Positions 57,157 through 64,000 of a stretch of DNA of 64,000 bases are shown here, in pieces. Location of the stretch: assembly GCF_021183825.1 (NCBI RefSeq), contig NZ_CP089211.1:4260501-4324500 (forward strand), in the 5' to 3' direction. This DNA is from Sinomicrobium kalidii. GTDB lineage: Bacteria; Bacteroidota; Bacteroidia; Flavobacteriales; Flavobacteriaceae. The stretch's first letter is position 1; every line of letters starts with the position of its first letter. Under the pieces are notes generated by a model. That model was not told the origin of the DNA and searched no databases. It saw only the letters and a list, made by a program, of their open reading frames with translations. A program made the translations under genes and the position numbers.

Positions 57157-60100
57157 TTAAAATTTAAAGTTCATTCCGAGGGAATATGTTTTCATAACAG
57201 GATAGGAATCGTAATTTTTTTGTTCGGGGTCGTGAAACTCCTTAATCTCCGAAATGGCAAACAGATTGGTGCCGTTGAAAAATAATTGTACACTCGATAC
57301 CCCTATGCTTTCCAGTATTTCTTTCGGCAAGCTATATCCTATGTTTAAATTCTTCAATCTCAGATAAGCCCCGTTGTGAATCCAGAAAGATGTAGCGCCT
57401 GTTCCGGACTCGTACCAATTCTGCCCGACAACGCGAGGGTATTTAGCATCGGGGTTTTCAGGTGTCCACACATCATCTGCCCAAATCGGGTAGTAGGGAC
57501 GAACGGTTCCACCGTGTTGCCTCATACCTGCCCCTTCCTGATTGCTTATGATACGATCGTAATTGGTGACGCCCTGAAAATGGGCATCTAATGTGATATT
57601 TCCCCAACCCAGGTTAAAGCCAAACCCATAGTTAACTCTTGGGATCGCATTTTTAGAAAGCAGCTGAAAATCATTACCGTCTATTTTACCATCAGGGCCC
57701 GGAGAATAGCCATCGCCACGGATATCTTCAAAATAAAGCCCTCCTAAGTAGGGGTCTCTGCCATATTGGGTAAACCCTTGGGCCAATAGTTCATCCAGCT
57801 GTTCTTGTGTACGTATGATCCCCAACGATTTTAAACCGAAGATACGGTCAATGGGTTGTCCTATTTTCGATTCGGATGCTCTAAGCCCTCCCGGTTCAAA
57901 AATCGGATCCTGATCGATCTTATCCCATTGATCCCTGGCATAACCTATATTTCCGTATACCGAGTATTTAAATTTGCCATCTTCCGAGTAATCGCGCCAC
58001 ATCAGTGAAAGTTCGCCACCGCGCCAGGATCTTTCAGCATAATTTTCCGGAGCCAGAGGTCGGCCATAGTTGGCGGGTAGTGTAACCAATCTCGAACCTA
58101 AAATATCGACTTCTTTTTTTTTGAAAATGTCTATGGATCCAACGATCTTCCTGTCCAGGATCTCAAAATTCACACCGGCATTATAGGTGGTAGACGTAGC
58201 CCAGGTCAGGTTAGGGTTGGGTGTAGCGCCAGGCCCGATACCCCGGTAGAGGTCGGTCCCGAAGATGTAACTGCCGGTATTATTATAAGTATTGACAAAT
58301 GAAAAAGGAGAGATCCTTTCGTTATCTACATCCAGATCATTCCCGGTTGTTCCGTAAGAGATCCTTAGTTTGAGTTCGTCTAACCAGTCGGTCTCTGCCA
58401 TAAAGGACTCTTCCGAAATTCTCCAGGCAGCTGAAAAGGAAGGAAAAAACCCCCAACGTTTATTTTTCGGAAAGAGAGTGTTCCCGTCATACCTGAACGA
58501 AAACTCGGCAATATACCGCTCGTCGAATTCGTAATTGACACGCCCTATGATCGACTGCCTGGCTCCTATCTCTTCGTATCCTTCACCATATCTTCTTTCC
58601 GCATCGTTCGAATACACAAAATCCTGGTCATAATCGGTCACGGGATCTTCCGCCTTGGCATACGCCCCGTACAAACCGTTTTCGGCCTGTTCGAATACTG
58701 CCATGGCCTTGATTCCGTGTTTTCCGAATCTGTTCTCGTAATTAAGGAACCAGTTGACCTGGTATTCCCAGGCCGTATTGATGTCATAACTTAAAAATTC
58801 CTGGTTTTGACTAAAGGTAAAGGTATTGGTTTTATTGGGGTCCGGGGGCCCGGGAATAAACCGGTTACCATTAGGGTCGGCCTGATTGAAAACATAATTT
58901 TCCTGAAAGGTCAGAAAATGTTTACGCATATAATCCTTCGCCAGATAACTTCCTACAAATTTCGTGGATAGTCCCGGTATATAATTGCCCAGATCAATAT
59001 TCAGAGAGACTAAAGAACTCAGTTGTCGCTTTCTGGTCCTTATATACCGGTTTCCGACGATCTGATCAATCACACTCCAGGCCAGCCAGCTCCCCATAGG
59101 CGTCTGTACAGGGTAATCGGTAACCTGATTACTTGGCGTACCATCGGCTTCGGTGTAAAACGGATAGGTCTTCGGCCAGTTAAAAGTAACCCGGTAAAGA
59201 TCGGAAACGTCATAATCGTCATCTTCAGAAAACGGCCAGTAAAACCGGTCGTGATTTTGCTGGCTTGCCGCAAGGTTTACATCCAAAGTAATACTTTCCG
59301 AAAGTTTGGCCGAAACATTTGACCGGAGGTTAAACTTTTTGTAATCGAGCCCTTTGAAGGAGCCCTCTTGCCCGCGATAGCTGGCCAGGGTGTAATAGGT
59401 GATGGTTTCACCTCCCCCGTTCACACTCATGGTATAGTCAAGACTCGAAGGGTTTCTCCAGATCATATCATTGACATTATAATTCCTGTCCTTGAAATAA
59501 TCGAACTCCGTAGGTCCGTTAGGCGGTGTGGTACCGTTGAATTCCGCGACACGGTTCTGGTAGATCAGTTCATCGGTAGCTGTGGTCAGGTCGGAAAGAA
59601 GAGTCTGCGTAGGGGACGATGAGGAATACGAGGTTTGAAAATTAAAAACCGGCTTTTGCTTGCGGCCTTTTTTGGTGGTAACGAGTACCACTCCGTTACC
59701 GGCCCTGGACCCGTATATGGAAGCAGTAGCAGCATCCTTTAAAAAGCTCAGTTGTGCCACTTCGTTCGCATTAAGAGCATCAAAAGCATCCTTGTCCCTG
59801 ACAATACCGTCAATGACGAACAACGGCTCCCCGAAGCCCCCCCGAATTCTAATACTCGAAGATGCCCCCGACAGACCGGAAGTGTTCGTTATATTCACAC
59901 CGGGAGCGCGACCGGCCAGGGTATTGGATAAATTACTCGTTGGCACCTGATTTAATTCTTCTGTTTTTACAGAAGTTATGGCTCCTGTAATATTCACTTT
60001 CTTTTGTGTTCCGTAACCTACCACAACCACTTCATCCAGGGCGGAAAGTGCTGTTTTTAATGTAATGTTTATAACAGAACGACCCTGAACAGGAATTTCC

Positions 60101-60696
60101 TGGGTGGTATAACCCATGTAGCTGAAAATCAACACCCCGTCGGGTGGTGCCTGAATGGAATAGTTTCCGTCAAAATCCGAGATAACCCCAACAGTGGTAT
60201 TTTTAACAACAACATTTACTCCTGGTACCGGGGTTCCCGTATCCGCGTCGATCACTGTTCCTGTAACTGGCTCTTCCTGTCCTTCGTCTTGCCTTTCCTC
60301 CTGTTTGCGCTCCGGAACAGGATCTTCAGCGGCAGGCGATTTCTTCTTTAATATGATCTGTTTGTCGATAACAGTATAGGTTACTGTTGTGTTCTTGAAA
60401 AGTATATCCAGGATCTCAAAAATATCTTTCTTTTTAACCTTTATGGATACCGGCGGATAATTTTCTATAACCTCTGCATTGCCGAGGAACTTGAAATCAC
60501 TTTTAGATTCAATGGCCCGGAGAACGGTCATCACCCGAGCGTTTTCAAAATCGAGTGAGATTTTTGTGTTCTGGGAATAATTACTGGCATGAATATTCAG
60601 TAATATGGCGAATAAGAACAATACGGCGAGTCGTATCTTTAGCGATAATTTAAACAGGGGAAGCCCGCAGAGCTCCCTCTTTAATAATAATTTCAT
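57157..60696 (-). CDS. SusC/RagA-type TonB-dependent transporter with STN domain
   Basis: An 1179-residue outer-membrane transporter. After the signal region (LAVLFLFAILLNIHASNYSQ) comes an STN domain (ISLDFENARVMTVLRAI, about 45-115), then a charged linker rich in Glu/Gln (EERQDEGQEEPVTG). A carboxypeptidase-like domain (TGTPVPGVNVVVKNTTVG), the SusC TonB-box region DEVVVVGYGTQKK, a plug with GVNITNTSGLSGASSSIRIR and VLVTTKKGR, and the barrel follow. It is controlled, by analogy, through the FecR gene 158 bases upstream on the same strand. The polar linker between STN and the beta domain is longer than in the first SusC. Confidence 0.96.
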   Translation of the reverse strand: MKLLLKRELCGLPLFKLSLKIRLAVLFLFAILLNIHASNYSQNTKISLDFENARVMTVLRAIESKSDFKFLGNAEVIENYPPVSIKVKKKDIFEILDILFKNTTVTYTVIDKQIILKKKSPAAEDPVPERKQEERQDEGQEEPVTGTVIDADTGTPVPGVNVVVKNTTVGVISDFDGNYSIQAPPDGVLIFSYMGYTTQEIPVQGRSVINITLKTALSALDEVVVVGYGTQKKVNITGAITSVKTEELNQVPTSNLSNTLAGRAPGVNITNTSGLSGASSSIRIRGGFGEPLFVIDGIVRDKDAFDALNANEVAQLSFLKDAATASIYGSRAGNGVVLVTTKKGRKQKPVFNFQTSYSSSSPTQTLLSDLTTATDELIYQNRVAEFNGTTPPNGPTEFDYFKDRNYNVNDMIWRNPSSLDYTMSVNGGGETITYYTLASYRGQEGSFKGLDYKKFNLRSNVSAKLSESITLDVNLAASQQNHDRFYWPFSEDDDYDVSDLYRVTFNWPKTYPFYTEADGTPSNQVTDYPVQTPMGSWLAWSVIDQIVGNRYIRTRKRQLSSLVSLNIDLGNYIPGLSTKFVGSYLAKDYMRKHFLTFQENYVFNQADPNGNRFIPGPPDPNKTNTFTFSQNQEFLSYDINTAWEYQVNWFLNYENRFGKHGIKAMAVFEQAENGLYGAYAKAEDPVTDYDQDFVYSNDAERRYGEGYEEIGARQSIIGRVNYEFDERYIAEFSFRYDGNTLFPKNKRWGFFPSFSAAWRISEESFMAETDWLDELKLRISYGTTGNDLDVDNERISPFSFVNTYNNTGSYIFGTDLYRGIGPGATPNPNLTWATSTTYNAGVNFEILDRKIVGSIDIFKKKEVDILGSRLVTLPANYGRPLAPENYAERSWRGGELSLMWRDYSEDGKFKYSVYGNIGYARDQWDKIDQDPIFEPGGLRASESKIGQPIDRIFGLKSLGIIRTQEQLDELLAQGFTQYGRDPYLGGLYFEDIRGDGYSPGPDGKIDGNDFQLLSKNAIPRVNYGFGFNLGWGNITLDAHFQGVTNYDRIISNQEGAGMRQHGGTVRPYYPIWADDVWTPENPDAKYPRVVGQNWYESGTGATSFWIHNGAYLRLKNLNIGYSLPKEILESIGVSSVQLFFNGTNLFAISEIKEFHDPEQKNYDSYPVMKTYSLGMNFKF

Positions 60697-60854
60697 ACTT
60701 TAGTAAAGTTTTATCGGGTTAATGATTACTATGTCATAACTCACAGATCGGGAAGTGTTGGCGCATTTCCTGATCTTTTTACAGGAGTGATGACTGGTCG
60801 GGTTGAAATATAACTAACTCAGGTGATGTATAATGCTTTCATGATGATTGGTTT

Positions 60855-62000
60855 TTATGGTTTGTCAATTATGATGTTATCTCCGTTAATCTGATAGGAA
60901 AAGGGTTCACTCCCCTGGAAAGACCGGAGCACCTCTTCAATGCTCTCTACATCAAACCTTGCAAAAAAACGTTTGTTTCCCAGCTCCTTGTACCTGTTGG
61001 TAATTTGTACGTTGTAATGCCTTTCCAGCACCCTGATAATCTCCGAAAAAGGACGGATCTTAAACAGGAGGACTCCATCAACCCATGCAATATATTCGGC
61101 GGTATCAACATCCTTTACCTGAAGACTTCTGTCATTTCTATTGTAAACAGCTAACTCCCCGGGAGAGAGTTTAATCATGTTATCTTTCGGGAGATCATTC
61201 TCCGAATCGGAATAGAGTCCTACCGAGCCCTCTACCAAAACAGTACTTACACTTTTATCTTCCGTATAGGAATTTACATTGAATTTTGTACCAAGGACCC
61301 GGACATGAAATCCGTTGCTATTGACCATAAAAGGGCGTTGCCTGTCTTTGGCCACATCGAAAAAAGCCTCGCCCTCCAGAAAAACTTCACGTGGCCCGTT
61401 TTCGAGGAAGGCAACGGGAAATTTAAGCCGGGAACCTGCATTGAGACTTACTTTGGTTCCATCTTCCAGCAACAGGCGAAATTTTTTGCCAAAAGGAACG
61501 GATAATTCGTTGTACACTGCTTTTTTGGGAGAGGTGGAATCATCACTCCGGTACCGGTAATTAATAGTATTGCCGTTATGCCGGGCAATGGTATTGCCTT
61601 CTTTGTCCAGTATATTCGAAACTCCTTCTTCCGAAAGCTTTTTTATTTTGCCGTCATTTAATTTAATGGTTATTGTATCCGGGGAGACATCGGTTGGGGA
61701 AAGTACGGATAATTTCATGTAAAGCCCTACGCCGAGAACGATAACCAGTATAGCCGCAATCCTGTAAAAAACCTGTATTCTTTGTTTCTTTTTAATGTTG
61801 ATCCGGTGAAATATAGCAGTGTATTCTTTTTCCAGATCGAGGGAAGTTAACGTTTTGTTTACCAAATAATGATCTTCCGCGTATTTTCTGAATTCTTCCC
61901 GGTTGGCAGCATCGGCCAGGAGCGATTCAAGGACCAATAGCTCTTTCTCCGTAATCTGCCCGGATAAATATTTTATTACAAGTTCTTTTGATAAAATCAT
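60855..62000 (-). CDS. FecR-family anti-sigma factor
   Basis: A 381-residue single-pass anti-sigma protein; I use the ATG at 62000 (MILSKELVIKYLS), which matches the normal start of this family, rather than the one at 62012. Transmembrane helix at about 76-95 (IAAILVIVLGVGLYM), periplasmic FecR domain (VPFGKKFRLLLEDGTKVS, EVFLEGEAFFDVAKD) and a C-terminal domain ending YQINGDNIIIDKP that faces STN. It is divergently arranged from the sigma gene at 62120, with 119 bases between, unlike the usual sigma-fecR order on one strand. Confidence 0.94.
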   Translation of the reverse strand: MILSKELVIKYLSGQITEKELLVLESLLADAANREEFRKYAEDHYLVNKTLTSLDLEKEYTAIFHRINIKKKQRIQVFYRIAAILVIVLGVGLYMKLSVLSPTDVSPDTITIKLNDGKIKKLSEEGVSNILDKEGNTIARHNGNTINYRYRSDDSTSPKKAVYNELSVPFGKKFRLLLEDGTKVSLNAGSRLKFPVAFLENGPREVFLEGEAFFDVAKDRQRPFMVNSNGFHVRVLGTKFNVNSYTEDKSVSTVLVEGSVGLYSDSENDLPKDNMIKLSPGELAVYNRNDRSLQVKDVDTAEYIAWVDGVLLFKIRPFSEIIRVLERHYNVQITNRYKELGNKRFFARFDVESIEEVLRSFQGSEPFSYQINGDNIIIDKP

Positions 62001-62119
62001 ATAAAAAAACACCGATTACATCCGTATAACAAGTCAATATGTAAAAACCCTTAAAAGATTATTGATTTTTTTTGATATTTGTTAACGTTCACATTTTGAA
62101 TTGATTTTTTGGTATCCGA

Positions 62120-62662
62120 ATGAATAACGAAACAGGTATAGTCAATAAATTAAAAAAAGGGGACCACGCCATATTTAAAATAGTGTTTGAAGAACTCTAT
62201 CCGTCAGTGGTAGCCTATGTATTGACACTTACGGGCGACGAGGCAAAGGCTAAGGATATTGCCCAGAATAGTTTTATAACCCTTTGGGAAAAAAGGAAAA
62301 AACTCCGGGAAAAATCATCACTCAGGCCTTACCTGTTTAAAGTTGCATATAACCTCTATATCAATCAATATCACAAAGAGAAGTTCAGGAAAAAGGTATT
62401 GGAAGAATTTAAATACGACGCGCTGCAAAAAATAATATCCAAAGAAGAGGATCAGGATGATGACCGCCAGAAACGATTACAGGAAATTATTGACGCCCTG
62501 CCAGTGAAGTGCCGGAAAATCCTCTTGCTAAATAAAAAGGACGGTAAGAAATATAAAGACATTGCGGTTTTATTGAATATTTCCGTCAAAACAGTGGAAT
62601 CGCAAATGCGGATCGCTTATATAAAAATAAGAGAAGGGTTTGAGCGGGGAAAAAATGAATAA
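62120..62662 (+). CDS. ECF-type RNA polymerase sigma factor
   Basis: A 180-residue FecI-like sigma factor: region 2 near residues 25-90 (AKAKDIAQNSFITLWEKRK) and region 4 near 130-175 (IAVLLNISVKTVESQMRIAY). It is divergent from the fecR/susC/susD operon it most probably controls and has no same-strand partner downstream. The shared 119-base promoter region could let it drive the fecR side directly. The protein is rich in Lys, particularly in the linker. Confidence 0.93.
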   Translation: MNNETGIVNKLKKGDHAIFKIVFEELYPSVVAYVLTLTGDEAKAKDIAQNSFITLWEKRKKLREKSSLRPYLFKVAYNLYINQYHKEKFRKKVLEEFKYDALQKIISKEEDQDDDRQKRLQEIIDALPVKCRKILLLNKKDGKKYKDIAVLLNISVKTVESQMRIAYIKIREGFERGKNE

Positions 62663-63307
62663 TACAAGCTGTTACACATTTTTGAGAAGTTAAATAAAAG
62701 TAAAGATATATGTTAAAGGATATTCCTTAACCGTTTTTCACAATGCACTTTGTAAAGGTTGAACAAGAAAGAATTATAATGCCATCAAAAAATATGTTAA
62801 TCGTTTTATCAAAAAGGAATTCAAGTCAGATGATGTCCACATAAGTGTGTTAATGAGTTTAGCTGGCCTGTTAACCTTCTCGTGTTACTTTGGCAATAGG
62901 GATGTTGTGTTTTTGGCGAGCAAACATTATATCAATCGCACATAGGGGGAAAGGTGCACCTTGACGTGTGAGGAAGGCTTTCGGTATGTGAAACGGTAAT
63001 TTACTGGCCGGAGCTGCAGTTTGCCTTTTGGATTGTGTTAATTATTTGATTAAAAATGATTTGTCCGAATTCGGTAAAGCCTGGTCATTAGCTTCTATGG
63101 TACCGGGTAAACTGATGCACCTTTCAAATTTTCTTCGGGTAGCCGATGTTTGGCGAACGGATATCGGAACCGTGGCCGCCTATATCATTTCACGCGGTAT
63201 CATCCGCGATAAAAATAAGGATACTGGGGCTCCTCATTTTTATTTTGGGCGAAAATGATACCTTGTGAAATGGTCAGTACTATAAATAAACCGAACGGGT
63301 ATTAAAG
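62663..63307. other. Intergenic region containing decayed DNA
   Basis: 645 bases with no intact gene. The right part holds the sulfatase relic at 63130-63246. The left part (62663-63000) has no recognisable element. The plus-strand open frame at 63028-63258 is antisense to the relic and is not called. Confidence 0.45.
63130..63246 (-). pseudogene. Relic of sulfatase N-terminus
   Basis: On the minus strand, just downstream of the third susD, one frame reads KMRSPSILIFIADDTA, a stop, then NDIGGHGSDIRSPNIGYPKK and a second stop. This matches the start of type-I sulfatases, where a PNILFIxADD strand (metal-binding Asp pair) is followed by DxGxxG and a TPNID segment. The catalytic Cys/Ser-x-Pro-x-Arg part is not found. 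Two stops within 45 codons and loss of the rest mark it as dead. It suggests the neighbouring SusD belonged to a locus for a sulfated glycan. Confidence 0.55.
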
Positions 63308-64000
63308 TTAATATCCGGGATTCTGCCGCAATTTCGGGTTTGCATTTAATGCGGACTGGGGAATCGGGAATATATTTCTGAAATCTTCCGAAGGGTTTTT
63401 CCATTCCCAGGCATCTCCGTATTTTCCGAATCGGATCAGGTCTCTTCTTCGTCCCATCTCAAATACCAGTTCCCTTCCTCTTTCATCAAGGATGTCCTCT
63501 AAGGACAGCGTCAATAACGCGGAGGCGTTACTCCTTTCCCGGATCTGGTTTACCAGGGGTAAAGCGGCTCCGAAATCTCCTTGCCGTGCCAGGGCCTCTG
63601 CTTTGATCAGGAGAATATCTGCATACCGGAAAAAAGCGACATCATTTCCGGCACTGCCTCCCACGGTATTGGGATCGATCTGCCATTTGATCCATTTGAT
63701 CCCTGCATTCATCGGCTGGCTCCTGATACCTGTGGCGGGAACGATCTCATAAGGTACCGGACCTTCGGTGGAAACGCCTTCTACGTATAAAGCGGAGTTA
63801 TTGTCCGGGACAACTCTCTCTACCATTACGGGTTCGTCATTACGCGGGTCTTTTAGCGGGCCATAGGTAATGAACATGGATTTTCTTATGTCCTGATCTT
63901 CGTATTTTTCTACAACCGACGGACGGGTGGCAAATCCGTTTTGCGGTGTATACGGCAATCCGAATAACCCTCCGGAGATTCCCGGAAGGACTTTTTGTAC
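63308..64000 (-). CDS. SusD/RagB-family lipoprotein, C-terminal part (5' end outside window)
   Basis: The frame is open to the window edge; about 230 C-terminal residues are visible. Seen: FFRYADILLIKAEALARQGD (helical SusD signature), VNQIRERSNA, ILDERGRELVFEMGRRRDLIRFG and the ending NIFPIPQSALNANPKLRQNPGY, all standard. The TTG at 63958 is not a true start. A susC partner should lie beyond the right edge. It is separated from the second SusCD set by the sigma gene and a decayed sulfatase, so it is probably a different utilisation locus. Confidence 0.95.
   Translation of the reverse strand, partial: VQKVLPGISGGLFGLPYTPQNGFATRPSVVEKYEDQDIRKSMFITYGPLKDPRNDEPVMVERVVPDNNSALYVEGVSTEGPVPYEIVPATGIRSQPMNAGIKWIKWQIDPNTVGGSAGNDVAFFRYADILLIKAEALARQGDFGAALPLVNQIRERSNASALLTLSLEDILDERGRELVFEMGRRRDLIRFGKYGDAWEWKNPSEDFRNIFPIPQSALNANPKLRQNPGY

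Noticed and set aside
63028..63258. Plus-strand open frame of 76 codons
   Set aside because: It begins at TTG, has no family likeness, and its complement reads as a sulfatase N-terminus with stops; it is an antisense shadow of that relic.

Overview
The window looks like chromosome of a Bacteroidota bacterium, most likely a member of the Flavobacteriaceae. The reasons are several SusC/SusD (RagA/RagB) outer-membrane pairs, ECF sigma/FecR regulators feeding SusC proteins with an extra N-terminal STN domain, TlpA-type thioredoxins, an OMP_b-brl_3 TonB receptor, DUF3500 and probable DUF3863 proteins, few Shine-Dalgarno sequences, and promoters with -7 boxes ending in TTTG. Forty-four genes are called, including two cut by the window ends. 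I see no tRNA, rRNA, CRISPR array or transposase gene.

Layout. 1-4.7 kb: end of a nutrient-uptake operon (SusD, a secreted DUF3863-like protein, a calcineurin-like phosphoesterase). 5.1-7.9 kb: a membrane-anchored AraC regulator convergent with a GH43-like secreted beta-propeller protein. 8.4-15 kb: a TolC/membrane-fusion/RND efflux operon with an outer-membrane barrel protein. 15.2-17.9 kb: a Tat-exported molybdenum hydroxylase (IorA/IorB-like). 18.3-26 kb and 33.4-35.7 kb: an oxidoreductase/regulator island (five SDR proteins, an aldo/keto reductase, an ABM-type monooxygenase, two paralogous AraC and two paralogous Crp/Fnr regulators). 26-33 kb: an isoprenylcysteine-methyltransferase-like protein, a DUF3500 lipoprotein, a TonB receptor and a two-component system. 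36.5-54.5 kb: a long one-strand locus with sigma, FecR, SusC, SusD, TlpA, a free DsbD-alpha domain, full DsbD, a second TlpA, an M16 peptidase, a class-V aminotransferase-fold enzyme and thioredoxin reductase. 55.4-62.7 kb: a second sigma/FecR/SusC/SusD set with the sigma gene divergent. 63-64 kb: a decayed sulfatase fragment and the C-terminus of a third SusD.

How the genes may work together. The 36-54 kb locus joins an outer-membrane importer to a complete electron path: thioredoxin reductase, (thioredoxin), DsbD, periplasmic TlpA proteins. It adds a periplasmic protease and a PLP enzyme that carries a cysteine where desulfurases have their catalytic one. I read it as uptake and reduction of disulfide-containing peptides; the substrate is inferred, not shown. 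In the oxidoreductase island, repeated near-identical operator-like sequences link regulators to target genes. These include a 31-bp site with a TGCCATATGGCA-type palindrome before the aldo/keto reductase and monooxygenase genes, a two-half-site AraC-type element before the hydroxylase and SDR operons, and a 28-bp element before both the two-component system and the TonB receptor. A 554-bp MITE-like element with terminal inverted repeats and a 12-bp target duplication lies at 23.8-24.4 kb. Gene relics (AraC tail, DUF1349-like, sulfatase) show ongoing duplication and decay.
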